From the NCBI GenBank assembly GCA_003478355.1, contig QUFC01000015.1:19756-83755 (forward strand): a stretch of 64,000 nucleotides of DNA. Direction: 5' to 3'. Below are positions 7,805 through 16,217 of this stretch, piece after piece. The notes below the pieces were generated by a model, which searched no databases, had not been told where the DNA came from, and was given only the letters and a program-made list of their open reading frames with translations. Position 1 is the first letter of the stretch; the number at the start of each line of letters is the position of its first letter. This DNA is from Lachnospiraceae bacterium AM48-27BH (lineage in GTDB: Bacteria; Bacillota; Clostridia; Lachnospirales; Lachnospiraceae). The translations under genes were made by a program, and so were the position numbers.

Positions 7805-8977
7805 ATGGATGTCATCACAGAAGGAAAGAAGATTCAGAACGAATTAGTAGAACTTCGCCGTTATTTCCATGAGCACCCTGAGTTACCATGGGAGGAGTTC
7901 AACACACAGAAGAAGATTATGGAATATCTTGATGAACTCGGAATTCCATACCAGGAGTCCAGCAAGACCGGCGTGATCGCCACCATCAAGGGACCGCATT
8001 CTTCCGATAAGATTCTCGGAATTCGTGCAGATATCGATGCACTTCCGATTACAGAGCAGGCAGCGTGTGAGTGGAAGTCTCAGAATGAAGGCAAGATGCA
8101 TGCATGCGGTCATGATACACATATCACCATGCTCCTCGGAGCAGCCAAGCTTCTGAAGCAGATGGAAGATGAGCTGACCATCACCGTACGCCTTCTCTTC
8201 CAGCCGGCAGAGGAGTGCATCGAGAACAGTGGCGCGGCGCTGATGAAGAATGATCCTGCGCTTCTCGAGTGTGATCGTCTCATCGCGATGCATATCTGGA
8301 GTAAGATTCCGGCAGGTTATGCATCTCTTCGTTATGGCCCTGTTATGTCCGCTGCGGATACCTTCGATATCTATGTGAAGGGTAAGGGTGGCCATGGTGC
8401 ACTTCCACACCAGACCGTAGACCCGGTAGTTGCCGCTTCGGAGTTCGTTCTTTCGATGCAGCGTGTCGTTGCGAGAGAATTAAACCCGCTGGAGGCATCT
8501 GTTATTAGTATCACAGCATTTAATTCCGGAACGACATCAAACGTTATCCCGGCAGAGGCACACCTCATGGGTACCGCCAGAACCTTTACGCCGGCAACCC
8601 GCGATCAGTATCCGGAGATCATCAAGCGTGTAGCAGCCGGCGTAGGTGAGGCTACTCGTACCGAGATTGAAGTGGATTATCACTTCGGACCACCTCCAAT
8701 GATCAACGATGACGCCTGTGTAGATACCGGAAGAAGAGCCGCAGAGACCGTTTTCGGTAAGGATCACCTTACCGATTGGGAGCTTCAGATGGGTGGCGAG
8801 GATTTCGCAAAGTACCCACAGGAGAAGTGTATCCTGCTTCTCGGCGGTGGCTGGCCGGAGGAGGAGCGTCAGTTCCCACAGCACAGCCCATTCTTCGATA
8901 TCGATGAGAGCGTACTGTCACTGGGTGTTGAGTACTTCGTAGAGTATGTACAGGAATACCAGAAGGAGCTTTCATAA
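7805..8977 (+). CDS. M20 family amidohydrolase / N-acyl amino acid hydrolase
   Basis: 390 residues with the binuclear-metal residues of the M20D group: HACGHDTH at 99-106 (C101, H103), QPAEE at 133-137 and MHIW at 162-165. The dimerisation/lid domain includes KGKGGHGALPHQTVDPV, and a final metal-site segment is MGGEDFAKY. Relatives hydrolyse N-acyl amino acids, hippurate or dipeptides in the cytoplasm. Next to a cysteine desulfidase it could release cysteine from an N-acyl-cysteine or cysteinyl conjugate. A separate ribosome site (AGGAGGA) precedes the ATG. The specific substrate is unproven. Confidence 0.87.
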   Translation: MDVITEGKKIQNELVELRRYFHEHPELPWEEFNTQKKIMEYLDELGIPYQESSKTGVIATIKGPHSSDKILGIRADIDALPITEQAACEWKSQNEGKMHACGHDTHITMLLGAAKLLKQMEDELTITVRLLFQPAEECIENSGAALMKNDPALLECDRLIAMHIWSKIPAGYASLRYGPVMSAADTFDIYVKGKGGHGALPHQTVDPVVAASEFVLSMQRVVARELNPLEASVISITAFNSGTTSNVIPAEAHLMGTARTFTPATRDQYPEIIKRVAAGVGEATRTEIEVDYHFGPPPMINDDACVDTGRRAAETVFGKDHLTDWELQMGGEDFAKYPQEKCILLLGGGWPEEERQFPQHSPFFDIDESVLSLGVEYFVEYVQEYQKELS

Positions 8978-9063
8978 CATTCCTATTTTTGTCACGGTCG
9001 GAAAACCACTTCCTTTGACTGATGGGGAGTGAAAACCATACATTTGAATAGATGATTCCGTGA

Positions 9064-9097
9064 AAAAAGCTGTTGCATTTCGGTGCAGCAGCTTTTT
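9064..9097 (+). terminator. Intrinsic terminator after the M20 gene
   Basis: AAAAAGCTGTTGCA pairs with TGCAGCAGCTTTTT across a TTTCGG loop. It ends the desulfidase-permease-amidohydrolase transcript. Confidence 0.85.
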
Positions 9098-9260
9098 AAT
9101 ATGCCTGTGGGTGATGTTAGATATAATTCTTCTCCATATGGTAATATTTATCCCGAAGCAGCTGATAATATCAGTGGTCGGATTACTACTATGAGCAGCA
9201 CAATGATTCATACATAGTAGACCATATGTTATCAGGACAACTGTCCGGGGAGTACGGATA

Positions 9261-9728
9261 GTAAATGGATTCTACCCCAAATATCCGGTAGCGGATGCCG
9301 GTTACGGCTCGTATAATAACTATATTTTCTGTGAACGGAATGGGCTGGAAAAATATATGAAATCCCCAATGTTTAAGAAAGAAACCACCGACAGAAACTA
9401 TCATGAAGACCCATTCCGGGCAGTTAATTTCAAGATCGATGGAGATGGGAAAATGCGATGCCCTAACGGAAAGGGATTCCATTTGCAGTACCGTAAGGCA
9501 ATAAAAGGAAACGCATATGGACGGGAAGAGGAAATCTATCAGTGCGAAGACTGCAGTGGATGTCCTTGCGCAGAAAAATGTAAAAAGGGAGAAGGAAACC
9601 GTACCGTGCGTGTCAATCAGGAACTAACAAAGATGCATCAGGAAGTGATTCAAAAATACCTTGTTTCACTGGGACACAATCTTTATAAATTCCATAACAA
9701 ACAGATGAAAATAAAATCAGCTGCATAG
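9261..9728 (+). pseudogene. IS1182-type transposase, 3' remnant
   Basis: An open frame without a proper start encodes NGFYPKYPVADAGYGSYNNY, then the family stretches MFKKETTDRNYHEDPFRAVN and KMRCPNGKGF, and a CEDCSGCPCAEKC zinc-like cluster, ending KIKSAA. This is the C-terminal third of an IS1182-family DDE transposase. The N-terminal two thirds and the left inverted repeat are missing. Upstream, 9100-9260 holds only an unassigned fragment that reads SDYYYEQHNDSYIVDHMLSG in another frame. Confidence 0.75.
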
Positions 9729-9811
9729 ATTTGAAAATCAACAAATTTATGGGGTAAGGGGGAACTGCGCTTTTAGAGACTACTTCGTTTATAATTTTTT
9801 AGTCTAAAAGA

Positions 9812-9853
9812 GCGTGTAAAAAATGATTTCTCATTTTTTCACACGCCCTTTCT
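9812..9853 (+). terminator. Hairpin after the transposase remnant
   Basis: GCGTGT with an A/T stem pairs with its near-perfect complement ending ACACGC, followed by CCTTTCTTTTT. A second stem (CTTTTAG...CTAAAAG) lies just upstream at 9769-9810. Confidence 0.65.
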
Positions 9854-9942
9854 TTTTGGGGAAAATTGTGGTATTATGTATCTTAGTTTTGTGCAGTGGA
9901 TTTCTGCCTGGACTTTCATAGAAGAAAAAAGGAGAAAACCGG

Positions 9943-11093
9943 ATGAAGCTTTTATTCGTATCCGATTCTTTTAAAGGATCATTAACCAGCGCCCAGACGA
10001 TTCAATATCTAAAGAAAGCAGCAGAGGAGGTTTTTGGCTCCTGCGAATGCCAGGGGATTCCAGTGGCGGATGGAGGAGAGGGAACCATAGACGCTGTTGT
10101 GCAGGCGTGCCATGGGGAGAAGCTTTCCTGTCAGGTGCAGAATCCGCTTGGACGGGAAATCACGGCTTATTATGGATGTGTTGGTGGTACGGCGGTGATT
10201 GAGATGGCCCAGGCATCCGGGCTTCCGCTGGTGATGGAAGCAGAACGTGATCCGCGGAAAACTTCTACCTATGGGACAGGACAGCTTTTGATGGATGCGC
10301 TTCAGAGAGGCTTCCGGGATATCCGTATTGCCATTGGTGGTTCGGCAACCAATGATGGAGGAATGGGAATGGCATCAGCCTTGGTGTCCGTTTCCTGGAC
10401 TGTGATGGACAGGAACTGAAGGGAATCGGTGAAAATCTGGAGTTGGTGGAGCGTATCGATATTTCTGGACTGACACCGCTGATCAGACAGGCGAAGATCA
10501 CAGTGATGTGTGATGTGACGAATCCGTTATGTGGGGAAAATGGTGCTACTTATACCTTTGGAAAGCAAAAAGGAGGAACACTTAAGATTCTGGATCAGTT
10601 AGAATCGGGAATGCAGCATTACCGGGATGTGATCCGCAACACTTTTCAGACTGATCCGGACCAGATTCCTGGAACTGGGGCTGCAGGAGGGCTTGGTGCG
10701 GCTCTTCTCATCTATCTGGGAGCAGAAATGCGTTCTGGAATTGATTGTGTACTGGACATGACGAATTTTGATCAGTGGCTTGAATGGGCAGATCTGGTGG
10801 TGACTGGAGAAGGCCGGACAGACTGGCAGTCCAGCTTTGGCAAGGTGATGCAGGGAATCGGTGACCGGTGCGCCAGAAAAGGAGTGCCTGTTGTCGGCTT
10901 AAGTGGATCACTGGGACCAGGCTATGAGACAATCTATGAACATGGAATCGATTCACTGATGATTACCGTGGATGGACCTATGGGGCTTGATGAAGCCATG
11001 GCAGATGCGGTGATGTTATATCAGAAGGCCGCGGTGCGGATGTTTCGCATGATCCGTGCCGGAATGCGGGTGGCTAAGAAGGACAAAAGGTAA
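9943..11093 (+). CDS. Glycerate 2-kinase (GarK/GlxK family), one frameshift
   Basis: The two halves join to about 383 residues, the usual family length. The N-terminal MKLLFVSDSFKGSLTSAQ and PVADGGEGTIDAVV blocks and the IAIGGSATNDGGMGMASAL motif are diagnostic for type-1 glycerate kinase. The C-terminal half begins LKGIGENLELV and contains PGTGAAGGLGAAL and VVTGEGRTDWQS. As given, the frame breaks at 10383-10384. One added G (TTGGG for TTGG) joins ALGVRFLDCDGQELKG. The enzyme phosphorylates glycerate with ATP, feeding glycolysis from glycerate, glucarate or serine breakdown. It appears monocistronic and has a good ribosome site (AAAGGAG). Confidence 0.9.
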
Positions 11094-11114
11094 AATAAAA
11101 TAGGAACAGTCAGA

Positions 11115-11154
11115 ACAGGTGTGGGAATGCGATAGGCTCCACACCTGTCTTTTT
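11115..11154 (+). terminator. Intrinsic terminator after glycerate kinase
   Basis: ACAGGTGTGG and CCACACCTGT form a perfect 10-bp stem followed by CTTTTT. Confidence 0.85.
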
Positions 11155-11165
11155 GTGGAAAACCC

Positions 11166-11195
11166 TTGTATGCCGAAATAAAAATGTGCTATACT
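11166..11195 (+). promoter_or_regulatory. Putative promoter of the zinc/manganese uptake operon
   Basis: TTGTAT, an 18-base spacer and TATACT. No operator could be assigned. Confidence 0.5.
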
Positions 11196-11221
11196 GGTTT
11201 GACATCCTGCTTAGGATGGAA

Positions 11222-11248
11222 ATAACTATGAAGGTACTGAATAGTTAC
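11222..11248. repeat. Repeat B copy upstream of znuA-like gene
   Basis: The arms TAACTAT and ATAGTTA enclose the conserved loop GAAGGTACTGA. The same 27-base unit occurs at 1961, 12495 and 20622. Confidence 0.7.
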
Positions 11249-11278
11249 GTTGGGTTATTGCAGGAAGGAATATAAAAC

Positions 11279-12430
11279 ATGAATAATAAAAGCTGGAAAC
11301 GGGGCATCGGTTGGTATCTGGCTGCGGTGCTTGCGTCTGTAGCGGTTCTGACTGGTTGTGGAAATGCAGTGGGACAGAATGCAAAGAAAGAGGACGATGG
11401 GAAATTAAATGTGGTGACCACGTTGTTTCCTTATTATGATTTCGCCAGACAGATCGCCGGGGATGCTGTTGATCTGACCATGGTGGTTCCGGCGGGGATG
11501 GACAGCCATTCCTTTGAGCCAACTCCGGCAGATATGAGGACGATCCAGAATGCAGACGTACTGATCTGCAACGGCGGCGCCATGGAGCAATGGCTGACCC
11601 AGGTGCTGGCAGCGACGGACACCGGCCATATGACGGTGATCACCATGATGGATTACGTGGACACTTATGAGGAGGAGATCGTGGAAGGCATGGAGGACGA
11701 GGCCCATGACCATGCACACGGAAGTCACGGGCATGACCACGAGTCAGAAGACCACGATCATGATGCGGAAGAGGACCACGAGCATGAGACCGATGCAGGA
11801 CACGACCATGACAGTGACTCCGGGTTACCAGACGGTCACTACTACGGCGATGGTCATGACCACTCCGACTATGTGGATGATGACGGTCATCATGTAGACA
11901 TTGAGTATGACGAGCACATCTGGACATCTCCGGTCAATGCCATGAAGTTCACGGAAGTGATCGCGGACACCTTATCCAAGTGTGATCCGGCCAATGAAAC
12001 CCGTTATGAAGAAGGAAAAGAGGCGTATTTAAAGGAATTAGAGGCGCTCCACGAGGGATTCTTAGAGGTTTCTAAGAACCGCAGGCGCAACATGATCGTG
12101 GTAGGTGACAAATTTCCATTTCGTTATCTGGCAGAAGAGTACGGCTTCGACTACCGCGCGGCATTTTCCGGCTGCAGCACAGATACGGAGCCAAGTGCGA
12201 AGACCATTGCGTACCTGATCGATAAGGTGCGGACGGAAGAGATTCCGGTGGTTTACTACCTGGAGCTCTCCAGTCACCGTGTATCAGAGATCATCGGAGA
12301 AGAGACAGGAGCGAAACCGGAGCTTCTTCATTCCTGCCACAATGTGACGAGAGCAGAATTTGATTCCGGAGTCACCTATGTGGATCTGATGAAGGGCAAT
12401 ATCGAGACCCTGCGGGATGGTCTGGATTAA
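11279..12430 (+). CDS. znuA: Zinc/manganese ABC transporter substrate-binding lipoprotein (ZnuA-like)
   Basis: 383 residues. The lipobox LTGC places the lipidated cysteine at residue 27, so the protein is anchored outside the membrane. The cluster A-I binding fold shows H77 in SHSFEPT and H213 in DEHIWTSPVNA as metal ligands. Between them, residues about 142-208 form a loop with many HDH and HDHE repeats, typical of zinc-binding members. At the third ligand position the usual histidine segment reads VVGDKFPFRYL, with aspartate where ZnuA has histidine. ATPase and permease genes follow. Zinc is favoured by the His-rich loop, but manganese is not excluded. Confidence 0.9.
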   Translation: MNNKSWKRGIGWYLAAVLASVAVLTGCGNAVGQNAKKEDDGKLNVVTTLFPYYDFARQIAGDAVDLTMVVPAGMDSHSFEPTPADMRTIQNADVLICNGGAMEQWLTQVLAATDTGHMTVITMMDYVDTYEEEIVEGMEDEAHDHAHGSHGHDHESEDHDHDAEEDHEHETDAGHDHDSDSGLPDGHYYGDGHDHSDYVDDDGHHVDIEYDEHIWTSPVNAMKFTEVIADTLSKCDPANETRYEEGKEAYLKELEALHEGFLEVSKNRRRNMIVVGDKFPFRYLAEEYGFDYRAAFSGCSTDTEPSAKTIAYLIDKVRTEEIPVVYYLELSSHRVSEIIGEETGAKPELLHSCHNVTRAEFDSGVTYVDLMKGNIETLRDGLD

Positions 12431-12494
12431 ATGTCAAGAAGTAACGATCAAAGCAGCCATGTGGATTCCAATAGCTGCAATTATAGAAGGAAAA

Positions 12495-12521
12495 GGAACT
12501 GTGAAAGGACTGAACAGTTAC
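12495..12521. repeat. Repeat B copy with compensatory arm changes
   Basis: AACTGT and ACAGTT arms enclose GAAAGGACTGA, between znuA and znuC. Relative to the AACTAT/ATAGTT copies, both arms changed together so pairing is kept. Confidence 0.6.
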
Positions 12522-12545
12522 GAAAGGAATGAAAAAGGAATAAAA

Positions 12546-13253
12546 ATGAGTGCATTAATAACATGTAACCATGTGGATTTTGGCTACGAAAACCACGATG
12601 CGGTAGTAGACCTGACCATGGAGGTAGATTCCGGCGATTACCTGTGCGTGGTGGGAGAAAATGGCTCCGGTAAAAGTACCTTGATGAAAGGACTTCTGGG
12701 TCTGATCAAGCCGACAGCAGGAACACTGACTGTGGCAGAAGAACTGAAAAAGACCGGGATCGGCTATCTACCCCAGCAGACGGCGGCCCAGAAGGATTTT
12801 CCGGCGACCGTTTATGAAGTGGTGATCTCTGGATGCTTAAGCAGGAGAGGTCACCGGCCGTTTTACTCCATGGTGGAGAAGAAGATGGCGCAGACCAGCA
12901 TGGAAAAGCTGGGCATCACCCATCTGGCGAAAAAGTGTTACCGGGAATTATCTGGTGGACAGCAGCAGCGTGCCCTGATTGCCAGGGCTTTATGCGCCAC
13001 CAGTGAAGTGCTGATTTTAGATGAACCGATCACCGGACTGGATCCGTCAGCAATCCAGGATTTTTATCATCTGGTGCGGACGTTAAATAAAGAAGAAAAG
13101 GTGACCATCATCATGGTAACCCACGATGTGGCCAATGTAGTCAACCAGGCCAATAAGATCCTGCATTTGAAGCAGAAGGTGTTATTCTATGGAACCCCGG
13201 AAGAATACCGGAAAACCAAAGCAGGCCAGCTGTTCTTAGGAGGTGATCTGTGA
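12546..13253 (+). CDS. znuC: Metal ABC transporter ATP-binding protein (ZnuC-like)
   Basis: 235 residues from the ATG at 12546, which follows an AAAGGAAT-type site. Upstream in-frame sequence has no family similarity. Walker A is GENGSGKST near residue 37, the Q-loop lies in GYLPQQ, the signature is LSGGQQQRA, Walker B is VLILDEP and the switch histidine is in MVTHD. It energises import of the metal delivered by the lipoprotein upstream. It overlaps the permease gene by one base (TGATG), which indicates translational coupling. Confidence 0.93.
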   Translation: MSALITCNHVDFGYENHDAVVDLTMEVDSGDYLCVVGENGSGKSTLMKGLLGLIKPTAGTLTVAEELKKTGIGYLPQQTAAQKDFPATVYEVVISGCLSRRGHRPFYSMVEKKMAQTSMEKLGITHLAKKCYRELSGGQQQRALIARALCATSEVLILDEPITGLDPSAIQDFYHLVRTLNKEEKVTIIMVTHDVANVVNQANKILHLKQKVLFYGTPEEYRKTKAGQLFLGGDL

Positions 13254-14077
13254 TGGCAGCAGTATTGGAGATGCTTTCTTATCCATTTATGGTGCGGGCG
13301 CTGATCGGCGGCATCCTGATCTCTCTGTGTGCGTCCCTGCTGGGCGTCAGCCTGGTATTAAAACGGTATTCGATGATCGGAGATGGGCTTTCCCACGTAT
13401 CCTTCGGAGCCTTGTCCATCGCATTAGCGATTGGCTGGTCTCCGCTGAAGTTGTCGATCCCGGTGGTGGTGCTGGCGGCTTTTTTCCTTTTGCGGATTAC
13501 AGAAAATGGAAAAGTCAAGAGCGATGCGGCAATCGCCATGATCTCTGCCAGTGCCCTTGCTGTCGGCATTGTGGTGACTTCTCTGACGACCGGCATGACG
13601 ACGGATGTCAGCAGCTATATGTTCGGCAGTATCTTAGCCATGAGCACTGCCGATGTGAAAATGGCGGCGGTGCTGTCTGTAGTGGTACTGGGACTGTTTG
13701 TGTTCTGCTATAATAAAATTTTCGCTGTAACCTTTGATGAAAATTTCGCCAAGGCTACGGGCGTTTCCGTGTCCAGCTACAATGTGCTGATCGCGGTTTT
13801 AACAGCGGTGACCATTGTGCTGGGAATGCGGATGATGGGGGCTATGCTGATCTCCAGTCTGATCATTTTCCCGGCACTGACCTCCATGCGGGTGTTTAAG
13901 AGCTTTAAAGGTGTGGTGTGGTCTTCGGGAATCTTATCCGTGATCTGTTTCTGCATCGGCATGACGGCCTCCTATCTCTGTTCCACTCCGGCAGGTGCCA
14001 GTGTGGTGTTAGTGAATCTGGCGGCATTTTTATTGTTTACGTTGTTTACGATCATAAGAAAAAACGGACGGAGATGA
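13253..14077 (+). CDS. znuB: Metal ABC transporter permease (ZnuB-like, ABC-3 family)
   Basis: 274 residues with about eight hydrophobic segments. The ABC-3 family blocks MIGDGLSHVSFGALSIAL near residue 40 and GMRMMGAMLISSLIIFPALT near residue 195 are present. The ATG at 13253 overlaps the stop of the ATPase gene and follows GGAGGTG. It forms the membrane channel of the zinc or manganese importer. Four bases separate it from the potassium transporter gene, so the metal and potassium genes share a transcript. Confidence 0.92.
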   Translation: MAAVLEMLSYPFMVRALIGGILISLCASLLGVSLVLKRYSMIGDGLSHVSFGALSIALAIGWSPLKLSIPVVVLAAFFLLRITENGKVKSDAAIAMISASALAVGIVVTSLTTGMTTDVSSYMFGSILAMSTADVKMAAVLSVVVLGLFVFCYNKIFAVTFDENFAKATGVSVSSYNVLIAVLTAVTIVLGMRMMGAMLISSLIIFPALTSMRVFKSFKGVVWSSGILSVICFCIGMTASYLCSTPAGASVVLVNLAAFLLFTLFTIIRKNGRR

Positions 14078-14081
14078 TCCT

Positions 14082-15422
14082 ATGAAGAAAAAAAGGGGCT
14101 TTTTAAGCCAGACCCAGTACATTGCCTATGGCTTCTTTGTACTGATCCTGGTTGGAACACTGCTTCTGATGCTTCCATTTGCCAGCAGAAATGGGCAGAG
14201 TGTGAATTTTTTAGACGCACTGTTTACGTCAACCAGCGCCTCCTGTGTGACCGGTCTGGTGGTGCGGGATACCTGGAGCCAGTGGAGCTTGTTTGGTCAG
14301 TTTGTGATCATTTTTCTGATCCAGATCGGCGGTCTCGGATTTGTGACCGTGGGTGTGTTCTTTTCCATTGTGTTAAGAAGAAAGATCGGTCTGCGCCAGC
14401 GGGGACTGATCCAGGAGAGCACCAGCGCATTGCAGATCGGCGGGATTGTGAAGCTGGCCCGGAGGATCATTGCCGGAACCTGCATATTTGAGGTGACGGG
14501 AGCGGTGCTGTTATCGATCCGTTTCGTGCCAAAATATGGCTTTTTCCGTGGGGTGTTTTACGGCTTTTTCCATGCGGTTTCTGCCTTTTGTAATGCAGGC
14601 TTTGACCTGATGGGCAATGAAGTGCCTTATAATTCCCTGGTTGGTTACTATGACGACTGGCTGGTGAATCTGGTGATCATGAGCCTGATCATCATCGGTG
14701 GTCTGGGATTTATCGTGTGGGATGACCTATACCGGAATAAATTTCATTTCCGGAAATATTTATTACAGACGAAGCTGGTGCTGATCGCCCTGTTTGTGCT
14801 GGTATTTGGCGGTGCAGGACTCTTCTGGGTACTGGAGCGGCAGAATCTGATGGTGGGCATGAGTGCCAGTGGACAGATTTTAACCAGTTTATTTGCGTCC
14901 GTGACAGCGAGAACGGCAGGCTTTAACACCGTTGATCCGGCGGCCATGACGGATGGAAGCAAACTGCTGACACTGATCTTAATGTTTATCGGCGGCAATC
15001 CAGGATCTACGGCAGGCGGTGTCAAGACCACATCTGCGATCGCTTTGTTCTTATATGTCCGTTCCAACATTGACCGCTCCTACGGCATCAATGTATTCGG
15101 ACGGCGGTTAGAGGAGGATGCGGTAAAACGTGCTGGCGCCATCTGTACCATCAACTTAACAGCAGCATTGGCAGCGTCTATCCTGATCATGGCGATTCAG
15201 CCGGTTGGAATGGCAGATGTGCTGTTTGAGACATTTTCTGCCATTGGAACGGTAGGAATGACTACCGGAATCACCAGAAGTCTGCTTCCGGCATCCCGAA
15301 TAGTGATCATTTTGCTGATGTACTGCGGCAGGATTGGCAGTATGTCCTTCGCTCTGGCATTTACCCAGCAGAAACGGATCACTCATGTACAGAACCCGGT
15401 GGAAACGGTCAGCATCGGTTAA
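14082..15422 (+). CDS. TrkH/KtrB-type potassium transporter subunit
   Basis: 446 residues with the four pore-loop repeats of the Trk/Ktr family: TSTSASCVTGLVV near residue 50, HAVSAFCNAGFDLMG near residue 165, VTARTAGFNTVD near residue 275 and ETFSAIGTVGMTTG near residue 390. Each supplies the single filter glycine region. The length suits KtrB better than the longer TrkH of proteobacteria. It imports K+ (with H+ or Na+) under control of the TrkA-type regulator gene 12 bases downstream. Confidence 0.92.
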   Translation: MKKKRGFLSQTQYIAYGFFVLILVGTLLLMLPFASRNGQSVNFLDALFTSTSASCVTGLVVRDTWSQWSLFGQFVIIFLIQIGGLGFVTVGVFFSIVLRRKIGLRQRGLIQESTSALQIGGIVKLARRIIAGTCIFEVTGAVLLSIRFVPKYGFFRGVFYGFFHAVSAFCNAGFDLMGNEVPYNSLVGYYDDWLVNLVIMSLIIIGGLGFIVWDDLYRNKFHFRKYLLQTKLVLIALFVLVFGGAGLFWVLERQNLMVGMSASGQILTSLFASVTARTAGFNTVDPAAMTDGSKLLTLILMFIGGNPGSTAGGVKTTSAIALFLYVRSNIDRSYGINVFGRRLEEDAVKRAGAICTINLTAALAASILIMAIQPVGMADVLFETFSAIGTVGMTTGITRSLLPASRIVIILLMYCGRIGSMSFALAFTQQKRITHVQNPVETVSIG

Positions 15423-15434
15423 GGAGGAAGAAAT

Positions 15435-16088
15435 ATGAAATCAATTTTGATCATTGGAATGGGTCGTTTTGGTCGTCATCTGTGCCAGAATCTGGCAGAG
15501 CTTGGCAATCAGATCATGATCGTGGATCAGGAAGAGGAGAATCTGGAAGAGATGCTTCCTCTGGTGGTCAGCGCCAAAATCGGTGACTGCACTAATGAAA
15601 ATGTGTTAAAAAGCTTAGGTGTTGCGAACTTTGATCTGTGCTTCGTCTGCATCGGAACCAATTTCCAGAGCAGTCTGGAGATCACCAGCCTGGTAAAGGA
15701 GCTGGGCGGAAAACATGTGATCAGTAAGGCAAACCGGGATATCCATGCGAAATTTCTTCTGAGAAATGGAGCTGATGAAGTTATTTATCCGGATCGTGAT
15801 ATTGCGGAGAAGCTGGCAGTGCGTTACAGTGCGGATCATGTATTTGATTACATTGAGTTAAGTGATGAGTATTCGATCTATGAGATTCCGCCGTTAACCC
15901 AGTGGGTAGGCAAGAGTCTGAAGGAATCCGGAATCCGCAACAGCTATCACATCAACATCCTGGGGACAAAGACCGATGGAAAGACCAATCTGATGCCGTC
16001 AGCGGATTATGTGATCCGGGCAGAAGATCATCTGCTGGCTATTGGACGAAAACAGGATATCGAGAAAATTTTAAAGGTAATGAAATAA
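15435..16088 (+). CDS. TrkA/KtrA family potassium uptake regulator
   Basis: 217 residues. An RCK_N Rossmann domain begins with ILIIGMGRFGRHLCQNLAEL, the glycine-rich nucleotide loop. VDQEEENLE and GDCTNENVLKSLG complete the binding site. A TrkA_C domain follows from about residue 140. Such peripheral rings bind ATP/ADP or NAD(H) and gate the membrane subunit encoded just upstream. An AAGGAGGAAG site precedes the start. Confidence 0.92.
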   Translation: MKSILIIGMGRFGRHLCQNLAELGNQIMIVDQEEENLEEMLPLVVSAKIGDCTNENVLKSLGVANFDLCFVCIGTNFQSSLEITSLVKELGGKHVISKANRDIHAKFLLRNGADEVIYPDRDIAEKLAVRYSADHVFDYIELSDEYSIYEIPPLTQWVGKSLKESGIRNSYHINILGTKTDGKTNLMPSADYVIRAEDHLLAIGRKQDIEKILKVMK

Positions 16089-16141
16089 TTTTCTGTATTT
16101 GATGAAATCATGTTTTGTATTCCATGAAATAATTTCCTATA

Positions 16142-16177
16142 TTCCTATTGACATACTAGGAATTGAAGAGTTATACT
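16142..16177 (+). promoter_or_regulatory. Promoter of metY with a TTCCTA..TAGGAA palindrome
   Basis: TTGACA (16148-16153), an 18-base spacer and TATACT (16172-16177). The arms TTCCTA and TAGGAA (16142-16162) flank the -35 box. The placement suits a repressor site, possibly for a cysteine or methionine-responsive factor. No S-box or T-box leader fits in the short 5' region. Confidence 0.55.
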
Positions 16178-16217
16178 GTCCTCAACATTTCTGAGAATCG
16201 GTAAAGGAGACGAAAGC

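Noticed and set aside
9102..9260. Fragment reading SDYYYEQHNDSYIVDHMLSG before the transposase remnant
   Set aside because: Short, without a start, and interrupted by stops; I could not assign it to a family, so it is only mentioned in the remnant entry.
11640..11927. 95-codon His/Arg-rich minus-strand ORF
   Set aside because: It is the antisense of the His-rich loop of the zinc-binding lipoprotein.
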